DNA of 64,000 nucleotides from Brachycybe producta (taxonomy: Eukaryota > Arthropoda > Diplopoda > Playtdesmida > Andrognathidae), in assembly GCA_036925085.1 (NCBI GenBank), contig JAUPFP010000001.1, forward strand, positions 1,307,001-1,371,000, given 5' to 3'. The position numbers and the translations under genes were made by a program. The notes beneath the pieces are model-generated. The model was not told the origin of the DNA, ran no database searches, and saw only the letters and a program-made list of their open reading frames with translations. Below, one piece after another: positions 24,358 through 36,300 of this stretch; positions within the stretch are counted from its first letter, which is position 1, and every line of letters begins with the position of its first letter.

Positions 24358-25797
24358 ATGAAGATAAACGAGAAAAATTTGTGCGGTTTTGCAGTTTCTG
24401 ATTCTCCGATTGATAAAGACGGTTGGTTATTAAAGAGAGGCGAAGTGAATAAAAGTTTCCAAAGAAGATGGTTCGCATTGAAGGGAAATCTCCTTTTCTA
24501 CTTTGAGAAAAAAACTGACAAAGAACCTTCAGGAGTCATTGTCTTGGAAGGATGCACCATAGGTAGGATTTTGATTAGTACACGCTAGCCTCCAAGCAGA
24601 GGCCTCCATGGCCTGTGACGCAACCTTGGAGGCCTTTGGCGAAAGAGCTGCACGAGCTTGTAAATAGAGGCTATAAGTGGCGCCAGGTTATTCTTTCGTA
24701 AAACAGCCGCTAGCCTCCAAGCTGAGCTTTCGGAGTTGTTATATAGGTTGCGTCAAAGGCGTAAGATAAGGCGACAGAGCTGCACGAACTCGATCGTACA
24801 TAGAGGCTCATCATCCTCGTGTGTATTCTCTTGATTACGAGAGCCGGCGCTAGCCTCTTAACTGAGGCTTTGAAGTTGTTATATAAAATACGTCGAAGAC
24901 GCGCTGTAACGCAAAGGAACTGCATGAGCTCATACATAGAGGCTAAGTGGCTCCTGGGTATTCTTTCGATTAGGAGCTGTGCTAGCCTTTTAGCTGAGGC
25001 TTCGAAGTTGTGCCGTAGGCGCGCATCAAGACGTGGAGGCTAACAATGGAATCCTATACCTCGGGCCTGATTTAAAACGTTTTTTGTTTTTGTTTCTTGT
25101 TTTAGAACTTGCCGAATACGAAGAACAATATGCGTTCAAAATCGTTTTCCACGGTGCTGGAGATCGTACTTACATCCTGGGCGCGGATACGCAAGAGACG
25201 ATGGAAGCGTGGATGAAAGCTCTCGCATGCGCCAGTTACGATTACATGAAACTTACGGTACTGGAGCTTCAGCGTAAACTGGACGAGATCGTCGAGCTGG
25301 AAAAAGCGCACACTTCCATTTTTGAAGATTCGAAATTACGAAACGTTTCAACACGAGCCGTCGATAAAGGCTTGGCCAAAGGAGATCAAACCGTTCGAGC
25401 GCCAGCGAGACTTAATCGTGGAAACAGTCAACCGAAAAAAATGAACAGAGTGAATCCTTTCGATCGAGAAAGTAGCGGAACTTCGAAACAGAATCAGCTC
25501 TCGAGTTCTGCACCCGAGAGTCCGATTAGTGGACGGCACGCGACAGTTACTTGCAGCAACGTCGGTTCGACTCAAGAAGCGCATTCGATGTCCTCATCTA
25601 AGCGAGGAGTAGAGCACTGCTCGCTAGTTAAGAACGGAACGACGGCACAAACGAGCCGCCTTTGTCGCCCTTTTTTCGATCATCACGATATTTACGGTCG
25701 TAAAATCATAAATGATATCAAGGTTTGGAATAAGACGAAAGCCTCGGACGGAGGAGGAGGAGCTACGGCCAATCTCATAGACCTTAAGACAATCTAA
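24358..25797 (+). CDS. Sesquipedalian-like PH-domain endosomal adaptor
   Basis: Exons 24358-24562 and 25106-25797 join in phase to 298 residues. The start MKINEKNLCGFA followed by a PH domain (about 17-115: DGWLLKRGEVNKSFQRRWFALKG on strands 1-2, ending with the AWMKAL helix) matches the sesquipedalian (FAM109/PHETA) family as I know it. These are endosomal proteins that bind the inositol phosphatase OCRL through an F&H motif and help endosome-to-Golgi and recycling traffic. A short coiled-coil stretch (LELQRKLDEIVELEKAH) follows. A candidate F&H motif FFDHHDIYG (Phe258, His262) sits near the C-terminus, where the family carries it. The last residues ANLIDLKTI contain LIDL, like a clathrin box but lacking its final acid. 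The middle, about 150-250, is Ser-rich and disordered. Coding sequence is more GC-rich than its surroundings. Confidence 0.85.
24580..25045. repeat. GC-richer tandem repeat, about 130-base unit, in the single intron of the PH-adaptor gene
   Basis: Units begin GCTAGCCTCCAAG or a close variant at about 24,585, 24,710, 24,848 and 24,980 (spacing 125, 138, 132). Each carries GAGGCTTTGAAGTTGTTATA, AGCTGCATGAGCTC, ACATAGAGGCTAAGTGG and a GTATTCTTTCGATTA block. It covers nearly the whole intron and differs in base composition from all other spacers in the window. Confidence 0.75.
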
Positions 25798-25963
25798 TCA
25801 AAATGTATTGTAGATTTTTTTGTTTTTCGAAGGAGAATTTCTTAATACGGCTTTTAATGGCTACTTTTGGCCGAATAGATTTTTTTTTCATATTCAAATT
25901 GGTAAGAAAAATTCATAATATTTAATATAAAGCATGTTATAATCGTGGATGTTTTTAATTGTA

Positions 25964-25969
25964 AATAAA
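25964..25969 (+). terminator. Polyadenylation signal AATAAA of the PH-adaptor gene
   Basis: AATAAA about 165 bases past the stop, at the start of intergenic AT-rich DNA. Confidence 0.4.
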
Positions 25970-26020
25970 ATTATGTTTAATCTACTCTATTAAATAAATA
26001 ATGTTGTTTTGCAGAATTAA

Positions 26021-26217
26021 AGTGAAAAACCGTTTAACACGAAAAGTTCGAAAACGGATAAGGCAAAAAAAAAAATGATTTAAAACGAAAGATATAATCG
26101 GTTTGGCCTCTTCTTAGAACAGCCGAAAAAAATTCTTTCTTTTAACACAAAATTCGTTTAACACGAAAAAAATTAGTCCTATCTCTTCTATTTCGTGTTA
26201 AACGGGTTTAATCTGTA
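26021..26217. mobile_element. Fold-back element with AACCGTTTAACACGAA ends
   Basis: Left end AGTGAAAAACCGTTTAACAC and right end TTTCGTGTTAAACGGGTTTA are inverted copies. It is the same family as the array at 40.70-41.40 kb. Confidence 0.6.
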
Positions 26218-26274
26218 CAATGGAAAACCATTTAAGACGGATTTTAAAAGCTGTAAACGCCTCTCTCGAAGGGT

Positions 26275-26460
26275 AACTCAAGCACGAGTATTTTCATGTT
26301 TGATATCTTTTAAAATAAACTTTTTATGTCAGTTTGAAAATAACCCAAATTTTAACAGATTATATATTGAATTTTTGTAATACCCTTCTAGTTTCTAAAA
26401 GACTGTCTGTAATTTCTCATAATTTTGCTCTTCTGAAAAACAGAATAATTTGAATTTGAA
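26275..26460. repeat. CTTCTAGTTTCTAAA family copy
   Basis: Contains TGATATCTTTTAAAATAAAC, TTTTTATGTCAGTTTGAAAA and CCCTTCTAGTTTCTAAAAGA in the family order. Fragments of a second half continue to about 26,660. Confidence 0.55.
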
Positions 26461-26875
26461 TAATTTACTCTGTAAGCAGTTAAAAGAGGGCCTGTGGCAG
26501 AGGGACGACCCTTTAGCTCCAAAAGCACCAGCAGACATAATCAAGAGTTCGAAATCATCTTAAGTTGTAATACGGATAACATATCAACCAGCAAAACGAT
26601 ATTTGGTTATAAAAAGTTTATTTTGAAAGATATCAAACATGAAAATGCTTTTTCTTAAGTGTTGTTCTTTCGAAATGTTAAAATTTAAAATTGTTACTAA
26701 CTAGAATAATAAGTAAAAATAACAACAAATAAAATGTTTCAAAAATAAACTTTTTATTACAAATTTTGAAAATTCTTTGTCACTAAATGTTGTTGCAAAA
26801 AAAAAAAACAACTTGTAAAATACATCATCATAAAAATACTTTTATCTTAACCAAGAAAACATTTTAAATTTGTCC

Positions 26876-27290
26876 TAAGGCCCGGATCCACAGCAAGCTG
26901 ACAAAACACCAAACTTAAGTGTTTGCAGGAGACAAATAGGCGACAATTCTAATACATTTATGCGACTTTTGTGTTATGTTTTTGGTTTTGTCTGCAATTT
27001 CACAAACAATTCCATATGTTCCGGCTTTAAATCAGTAAACATCAAAAGGTTTTTGTTTTGTCTCGAAACTATGCAACAGAGAACAGTTGCGTAGTTTACG
27101 TACAGGACAGCTATAGAAACAAAAACAAAACCCAAATTTGTTGGTGTTGTGTCACAAATTTGTTGTGGTATTGTCTTGAATACATGCTGACAGTTGTTTC
27201 AGTTTTGTTTTGTTTTCAAAATCTGCTTTTTTCTGGCATTGTATCGAAATCATGTTGCACTTATGTCAGCTTGATGTGGACACGGCCTTA
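26876..27290. mobile_element. MITE-like element, about 415 bases, TAAGGC ends
   Basis: The left end TAAGGCCCGGATCCACAGCA then AGCTGACA and the right end TGTCAGCTTGATGTGGACAC then GGCCTTA are inverted copies. The frames inside are not conserved and carry no known domain. Confidence 0.55.
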
Positions 27291-27299
27291 ATATGTTGA

Positions 27300-30200
27300 A
27301 AAAGTTTCGTAAAACTTTATAGACCTCTTAAAACTTACTGAACATTGAAAGACAATTTTCAAATTTGTATAATATGTACTTTTTCCAAAAAAAAAAAATA
27401 AGTTTTAAAATAAACGAAATTGTCGTTTTTGTGCCAACATGTCACGTCTTAAGATATTTTTTGTTGTTGTATGTTTTCAAAATCAAAAATGACATTTTTA
27501 TCTTTATGTCAAACTATTCAAAAAAGACAACGGCATTGCACATTAGGTTAACCGGTAAATGACCCACCCCCCAACCCCTCTCCTCTGCCTCACTCATATT
27601 AAAAAAAAACAGCCTGAACTTGAACTTGAAGGGAATAATGGATTGCAAATACTCATGTAGTCAGTCATTTTTGAATAACAAACTCTTCAGCATACATAAT
27701 GAGGCAAAAGGGTCCAAGAGCCAAACCACTTTACCTGAAATCTTATCATCATAACAATAATTGAGACAAAAAATAAAAGACGAAACGTCGAAACTTTCTT
27801 GTTGTTTGGTGGTTCAACAGTAAATTTGCTAATTTGCAGACTCCAGGCATGTAAGAGCTACCATTTGAGAATGACTACCTTTGTTGCACTGGTAGGAGCA
27901 ATGTAGGAGGCTAATTACTTCTAAGTAAATCAACACTTTTAGAGCCTTGACACACGAACCACTTTTAGTGGTCGAGTTCCAACTTCCAGTGCAAAATGTA
28001 GTTGGTATGTCGATCGTGTGCGACAGCAATACATTGACAACCACAACTCAGAGGCCTCATTACAGAAAGAAAATAAGACTGTAAAATGACAGTAAATTGT
28101 CATATCTAGCTCATAACCTTGTAACAAGTCACAAAAGCAAATTCTAATATATTATTATGACAAGCATAGTCATATGACTGCAATTGACTGGTTTGCAGAA
28201 TAATGACAGTCATAAAATATTAGCGCATGAGGTATGATTGTCACAATTCTGATTATGTTTCCATAATGCGGCCCCCCCCCCCGCAACCTGCAACAACAAT
28301 TTGCAGTCATTCTCCACCACTCAAAAGTGGTTTGTGTGGCAAGGTCTTTTTTTGGAACAACGGTGACAATTAGTGGTTGAGTTCTGTCACAAGTGGCGAC
28401 CACTGCCTGCATGTTAGTGATGAATCACTGATGATCAACGTCATGTCAGTCAGTGGCCAACCCTTTCAATGGTAGTTCACAAAGTGGGGTCTTTGTGAAG
28501 CCAGCCTTAAGGTGTAGTTGGTCACAAGTATTATGACTCAACTTCTGACTTCTTTGTGGCCAAAAAATGTCATTACCACAAAAAAATGATTTACTGTTTT
28601 CGAAATTAAAATTTATGAATTTTCAAGAGCAAACAATCCACAAAATACATAGAATTTGTCCAAGAGAAAGAGAGAAATTATATTTTTAAACTGCAGCAGC
28701 AACAGCAGCATTCCTAGTACACAACTCTTAGCACCAAAGTCTCAGCATGTTTTTCTCCTCTAGTTCTCCTCTTTTTCGAAGAAATACCGTTCGAAAGTGA
28801 AAACACTCAAAAAATCATCAGTCAGTATAAGAAGAAGAAAAAAAAAAAGGGATACTGACCTCCTAACCTAACCAACAAGAAAACGACCTTGAAATAAGTA
28901 CGAAAATAATTTTTGTAAAAAAAAATTACGACCCAAAAAAAAAAAAAACTCGCCCCACAAATCAAGTTCACGAATAGAAAAAAAATCGCGAAATCTTTCA
29001 AGACATAACGGAATTACTGTATAATTGATGAAGAAATCGAAACCAACATGTTTTTTTTAAGAAAAATATGGATCATAATCTTAATTACCTGATGGTAATT
29101 TGAAATTAAAGTTCAAGAACTTTAAAAACAAACATGAAAATAAAAATAAAAGTGGTTTAACAAAAAAATGATAACTTTTTTAATATTTAAAATTGATAAC
29201 AGCCATTAAATTCTAATTAATTAACTGTTCTTTTAGAATTCTCTTTCCCTTGTACACACATGAGTTAAATGAATTCATATTAAATGTGTTTAGGTGAATT
29301 ATACGGAATCCAGTTAAGGACATGAACACCAAATAAAAATTGACTTTATTATTAATATTTTAAATTTTGAAATAATAAATCAATAGTTTATATAATTTAT
29401 ATTTAAATATTATTAATTCAATATTTTCAGATTATTAACTGAATAAATTGAATTCGACATATTGTTTGTTTGTCCTTCACAGGGCTCTGTAGAACACGTT
29501 TATTATTTAAATGCATTTAAATTATCAGCTGTGTGTGTACTAAGTATTAGAATGGTTACGATTTGACGACAATGTTTTAACTTTTGTCTAAATGACAGAA
29601 TCATTTATGGAAGCAATTTATAATTTTGAGCTAAAAACTCAACTTAACTGTAATAATTCAAGAGATATAATTAAATCTCTTAAAATAATTATATTGCACC
29701 AAAAATATCAAACAGTTTCGTAAAAAAATAGCTTTAAATTGAAAACTACAATGTTAGAAGGAAGCGGAAAAGGCTAGGCTACATGCTGAGATGATTTCAT
29801 CAACAATTTACTGTAAATATTATATTTACAACCCGTTTGCGGGGGTGAAAGTTAAGCCATCTGTCACCATCCTCCTTATCGTCGCCATCTTGTGACAGAC
29901 ACATAGGGATGTGTTTAACAACTGCCTGATTGGAACTTGGACAGCATTTAGAAAGAAATAAAATGTTTGCAAATTACAGCTAAAATGAGTAGGAGCAGCA
30001 GTAGACATCTTGAAAAAGCAGTAAATTGTCCTACATGTTAACTGATTGCTTTTACAGCTAACAGCAGTAACTCATACTAACAGAACCAGGTTATACTACA
30101 GTAATGCCCCTGGTTAGCACTCAACATATATGTTCCTAGAAAGTAAAGTGTTAAACAAGGCGGAATTAAGCAGGCTATTACTATAGACAATTTGGGATTG

Positions 30201-30990
30201 CCACTTCCTCTTGTTTTCAATGGAGATGTCCCCCCCCCCCACTTAAATAGTAGAAAGTGTAACAGCACCTCTTGGTGTGTCCACACTGAAACTACAAGGA
30301 TGTCAAGGCATGTCTTTTTTTAAAAAAAATGCATGAATTTGAATTTGGATAAATTACTCTGCAAGCAACCAAGAATTTCAGAAAGTCCAATTGTGGCATA
30401 TGCTCATATTTAATGCAATACCAAAACCCAAAGATATAAAACAAACCAAGTAAAAAATTGCAATGTATTCTTTGGTACAGCTGAAATAATTAATGGCATT
30501 GTCAAGAAAATCAAGAGCTTCCATAATACAATGCATAAAATATCTTCTCTACAAGGGAGTTCCATTGTCTTACCGCCACCACCCTAGGTACAAAATCACC
30601 ATTAGATCTTCTATGACTCTGCCAGTGCAAGACAAATATTACCTATCATACATATTATGAAATAAAAGGTAGCAAATGAGATATTCTTATTTATCTTTTA
30701 TCTCAATACAAAAAAAAAGCTAAATATCTGTCACAAAATGGAAATATGTAGATTTTTGTTGTGTTGGGATGTTGTTGCCATTTTTGCTTTGCAAGTATAA
30801 GTTGTAATTAGAAGAAAAGCAATTACCTCAAAGTAGAAGAAAACAAAAGGTTAGTTAATATGTTATTCTATGTGCATCATTATATATATTTATCCCTTGT
30901 ATAATAGAATCATAAAAGTGAGTATCCAGGGATCAGGCCATACACCAAAGGGGATAGAAAGAGAGAGGGTTGAAAGATGATTCTAATGAT
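27300..30990. other. Intergenic DNA without a recognisable gene
   Basis: Apart from the element at 28,051-28,273 and scattered fragments of dispersed repeats (for example 27,940-28,520, related to 185-515), this stretch shows only AT-rich sequence and short C-runs at about 28,270 and 30,231. No frame combined with splice sites gave a protein I could recognise. Confidence 0.5.
28051..28273. mobile_element. MITE-like element with GAGGCCTCATTACAGAAA ends
   Basis: The left end GAGGCCTCATTACAGAAA and a decayed right end CCATAATGCGGCC match the better copy at 51,135-51,453. Internal phrases are shared, including GACAGTAAATTGTCATAT versus GACAGTAATTTGTTATAT. Confidence 0.5.
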
Positions 30991-30994
30991 GGTG

Positions 30995-31196
30995 ATTGGC
31001 TAAGGTAAAGGTGACGTGACTTTTCATTGGGACTATTTAAAAGCTTCTTTTACTAGAAAACTTTTTTCTTCTTCTGAAATAATCATCTTAGGAATGAATC
31101 CTTAATCATCTTTCCATCTTTTGGTTATTTTTGTTATCAAGAAACTTTTTTTTTGTAAGAAATTTAACCAAAGTTGCCATCTGATCATTAATAAAG
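30995..31196 (+). promoter_or_regulatory. Candidate promoter and non-coding first exon of the chitinase gene
   Basis: In order: ATTGG (inverted CCAAT, 30,995-30,999), a CRE-like TGACGTGA (about 31,012), and a TATA-like CTATTTAAAAG (31,033). About 160 bases later there is a good donor AAAG|GTAAGA at 31,196. The chitinase ATG is immediately preceded by an acceptor (TTTATTTACAG|CAAAG at about 33,383), which requires an upstream untranslated exon. Pairing these two is inference. Confidence 0.35.
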
Positions 31197-33383
31197 GTAA
31201 GAAATTTGTCAGCGAGCACTTAATATAATTTATTATTAATATATGTATATTCTTATTCTTATGATAATGCTTTTTGTATATTTATCAAATGTTTTAAATT
31301 CAAACATTGTTTTGTTTGATATGTCTTATAGTTTGGTCTTAACATGTTTAACATGTTTCTAACCTTCAAAAACACACTTAATTTGTTTGGTTTTTGGATT
31401 GAAACAATTTATCATTTTCAGTAAAATTTCAAATTAATGTTTCTCTATATTTCTAACATGGAAATCAAGCCTTTAAAACGTAACAAGTTTTTTTTTTAAA
31501 AAACATACTCACAAAAAAAAGATAAGAGACAAAATGATTAATTGTCATAATGGACTTGGGATGTTGATGATTAAGTCTTTGTTTATGTTAAGCATGACAC
31601 ATAAATTATTCTAAATTTTTTTTTTGTTAAGTTACTTTAAAAAGGAAGCAACAACAACAACATAAAAAGAGTTTTGATTTCTTCTTCTTCTCTAATAAAT
31701 TATTACAAAATGCAAATGATTTTAATTATCAATTGAAAGCCAAATCATGTAAAACATAGAAAAAGTTGTGAAGACCAATTAATAATAACTTTAACTATCT
31801 CGATCACAACTTCTCTTTGTTTCCAAATGTCTCTTTTTTTGCAAACGTTTTCAAAATCAAGAACTAAATTTAATTTACAAAAAAAAAGTATCAGGACCAG
31901 TTTTTTTTGTTAAGTTTCTCCTTTTAGAGGACAAACAAGACATTGAACCTATGAGAGAACACACACACAAAAAACAACTTTCACCTGAGCAACTGTGGTG
32001 GAAACACCCACAAGTTGGTACCAAACAAAGCTACCTCAGTTGTGAACCATAAGAATGTATTAAGCTTGAAAAGCTGTCAAAGTGAACAGCTCAGCTCCTC
32101 TGAACGGTTGTTTCTTTGTTATGTTTCCACCCTTCTTACATAAATTATCATAAAAAAATCCTTCAAGGCATAATTATACTCACACCTGAACCTTCTAACT
32201 TAATTGCAAACAGCAATTTTGATCAAATTTATGGGTTTTGAAGTACTTACAAAAAAAAAGTTGTTGTAGACACAGAGATGCAACATGTGGCAGCATATTT
32301 GACCTTCGAGATAAACCAAGACATTCCATAATTCGCCAATTTGTTTCAGGGATGTGTTACCAATTGCCATATATTTCTAATGAAAGTCATGTCACATCAG
32401 TGAATAAATCGATGAGTAGCGGAATGTGCAGAAAGTTGTCTCTATTGTTGACCTATGTTGCCAGATGTTTGTAGCAACAAGAGAAAATGTTGCATCCATG
32501 CAGGAGTAACATGTTGCTAGCACAAAGTGTTCCATAACTAGGTTTTAAATATGACTCTGATAAATTTCTCCGCAAGTAGCCAAGAAGGCCTGTGGCAGAA
32601 GGACAAGAGTCCAATTACCGCAATTGTACTGCACTGTCAAAACCCAAATAGATGTATATAAATCGAACTCCATGTTTTTCAAAACTAATGTCCACATAGA
32701 GGCCATTATGCTATCAAAGGAATGTAATCAAAAAACAACATGCCACATGTCGCAACTGTCTATGCTGGAAAAATATTTACCCTTTGAAGTTTAAGCGCTC
32801 AAAATGAAAACATGCAACACGCTGAAACATTCGGCAACTAGCAACAAAAATACTAAGAAACATCTGGCAACATGCATCAACTAATGGCAACTTTGTTACA
32901 TAAACATGTTGCACAAGTTCAAATTGTTGCCTCTGTGTGGACATGTCTTTAAGTTTATGAAGTTCACAACATCCCTTCTTTTGTAACTTTTGCAACTGTA
33001 AGACAAAACTCTTAAATTTTGTTAAAAACTAGAATAGACCTTATATTTCTGTTAAAAAATAACTTGTTTCGAAAGAAGATTTTAAGTTTTTGATTGAACA
33101 TTTGAGACAAGAAAAACAAGTACCATTAATTTAATTAAAAGTTGCCAACAAAACCTTAAAGAAAGTTAAGGTCAGGGTCCTTAAAAACCTAACCATGGCA
33201 ATGAACTTGTCGATTTTAATAACATCCATAAATTTAAATGAATTCTAATTGCCAATAAGTGAAGAAAACCAAAAAAACACCAGTTTTCTTTAAATATATA
33301 CCAGTTAAACATATTCAATGATAAAATCTTAATAAGTCTCGTTTGTATGCAACAAATGTTATGACACAAAGTTTTATTTACAG
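31197..33383. other. Putative 5' UTR intron of the chitinase gene
   Basis: No coding exon was seen. Contains a member of the GCAACATGT inverted-repeat family at about 32,270-32,950 (ends GACACAGAGATGCAACATGT and TTGTTGCCTCTGTGTGG) and AT-rich DNA. Confidence 0.35.
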
Positions 33384-33388
33384 CAAAG

Positions 33389-36300
33389 ATGGCAAAAGTG
33401 TCAAAGAGTTTAAAACTGTTATTGGTATTCGGCATGTTATCACTCTCTATGGTCAACAGTGCCCTACCACCTGACTTTTGGCGATTGGTTTATCAAAATT
33501 ATGGTAAGATCTCAATGTTCCAACATGCCAGGTTAGCATGCATACCCTTTGTTCTAATCTCTGATTCTAACTTAGGTTATCCAGGATATCCAGGATCATA
33601 TCCAGGATATGCACCTCTGGTACCAGTAAACCATCCACTTCCACAAACAAATCCTCACTTCCGATTTCCCTTCATCGGTTTTGGTCCCGGTCCCGTACGA
33701 ACGCCACCTAACGTTCCACCACCGCCACCGGAACAACCCGATGTTGATCTCCTACCACCACATCAAGACCATCTACTTCCACCATCATCATCCGGAGTTA
33801 ATCCGAATCCTACGAAACAACCGTTCAATGGACGGTACAAGATCGTATGCTACTATGAAAGTTCCGCAGCCAACCGCCCAGATCAGGGCAACTTCGTTGT
33901 CGGCGACATTAATCCTTTCATGTGCAGTCATGTCATTTATTCGTTTGCAAATCTCGACGAAATTACTTATACAATTGTCAGCGCAAACAAGACGCTTGAC
34001 ATCACCCAAGGTAAAGTTTTTTCTTTTTTTCTTTTTGCCACTCTTTAAAATTTCACTTTTAACAAAAAATTCATTCGCAGGCGGTTACAAGAATGCTACC
34101 AATCTGAAGGAAAAAAATCCAGAATTGAAAGTGATGATTTCGGTCGGTGGTCCGATGGATTCGGGTCTCAAGTTCTCGCTGATGACTAGGTCATCACATC
34201 TTAGAACGCAATTCGTAGAAAGTGCTGTTCAGTTCTTACAGGATCACGGGTGAATTGAATATTTCCTTTTAGAAGATTAGCTTTCGTGACAAGTTGGCAT
34301 TTTTTTTTATTCACGATATACACAGATTTGATGGTCTGGACATTTACTGGGAATATCCTGGTTCGTTAAAGAAAGACGGAAGATGCGAAGACAAAGAAAA
34401 CTTCGTCAAACTCATCAAGGTTTGTATTGAAAACCTTCTGACCTTCGATTTAACAATTTTGATCAATTTATATTTTTACGATTAAAGGAACTTCGCTTAG
34501 CATTTATGCCACACGGATACCTTCTGAGTGCAGCTATTGCACCATTGAAAGAAGTCATCGACGACGGTTACGATCTACCAGAACTAAGCAGGTACGTATT
34601 TACGGCATGTCACATTCGCAGCCAGAAATAAACCTTCGGTAACTTACTAATTAGTAATTTCATTTTCATTCTCAAGGAGTTTGGACTTTATCAATGTTGT
34701 AGCATTTGACTACAGAGGCGTAAATTCCACCAAAGTGGACCATCACAGTCCTCTAAGCCGAAGACCACACGACGAATGGGAAAACGTATTCCTAAACATC
34801 GTAAGTATTGTCGTAATCGTGACGTTTTTACGGCACGTTGACCAGCTTATAAACCAAATTAATCTTTAAACAGGAATTTGGCATCCGTTATCTAATGGAG
34901 AAAGGTGTCGATAGTTCGCGATTAGTTTTAGGTATTCCGTTTTACGGAAGATCCTTCACTCTTCAGGAAAAGGGCAAACATGCCTTAGGAAGTTCTGCAA
35001 AAGGACCTGGACTTCCCGGTCCGTTTACAAATAAACAAGGCTACATTGCGTATTACGAGGTTCGCTAATACGAAAAAACTATTTTGAAATAATGCTTAAT
35101 AGCGTAAATCTTATGGTCATTCTCAGTTATGTCCTGGACTTCTAGATGGAGCCTGGAAGATCGAACGTGACGAATACGGAAAAGTGCCCTATGCCTATAC
35201 GGGTGATCAATGGGTTGGTTACGATGATGAAAACAGTATTGAAGACAAGGTAAAAGTTATAAGGAACCAACTGACAGATAACCCATAGATAACAATAAAA
35301 AACCTAAATCATTTCAGATTAACTACATTAAAGACAAAAGTTTGGGAGGTGCGATGATCTGGGCTATCGATTTGGATGATTTCCGCGGCCGTTGTGGAGA
35401 AAAATGGCCACTTACTAGAAAAATCTATTCGCTTTTATGTGGAACGCAAAACGATGACAGTATCGTGCCATCGTTACATATTTCAGGTGGAAACCTTCCG
35501 GAAGGTTCAGCTTTTAGACCTCAAATACCAATGAATCAAAGACAAGCACCGCTGTACATTCCGATCAAAGTGCCGTTTGCTGAAATTCACACTCAACCGG
35601 CAATGGAAGTGAGAGCCGCTTTGTACGCAGCAAATACCGTGTGCAAAAGTAACGGATTCATCCGTGATCCGATCGACTGCTCGAAGTTTTTCAGATGCAG
35701 TAACGGATTGTTACATCAGTACATCTGTCCATTTTCACTTCAGTTCAATGAACTCACACATTCATGTGATTGGGCCAATTACGCAAAATGTCAATTAGAT
35801 GATGCAATCATTGGTGAAAAAGAACTATTCATCTGTACATCCGATGGCATCTTCTATGATCCGAATGACTGTCACAAGTATTTCATGTGTTCCAATGGTG
35901 AACCTATTCAGCTTCAGTGTAGCCCGGGAACAGCGTTTCACAAGAAAAATCTTGTGTGTGATTGGGAACGTAACGTGGACTGTCCCGGAACTACGACAAC
36001 TGATGGTAGCGTCGTAGATCCATGGGCGACATCTACGAGCCGTAGACCAGATCCATGGGAAATAACCACGAGCCGAACACCGGAGCCATGGGAAATTACC
36101 ACGAGTAGAAGACCTTATCCGTGGGAAATTACAACTAGTCGTAAACCAGAACCCTGGGAAATTACCACAAGTAGAAGACCACATCCTTGGGAAATTACCA
36201 CGAGCAGAACACCAGGACCCTGGGAGATTACTACGAGCAGAACACCAGGACCCTGGGAAATTACGACGAGTAGAACACCAGGACCCTGGGAAGTTACCAC

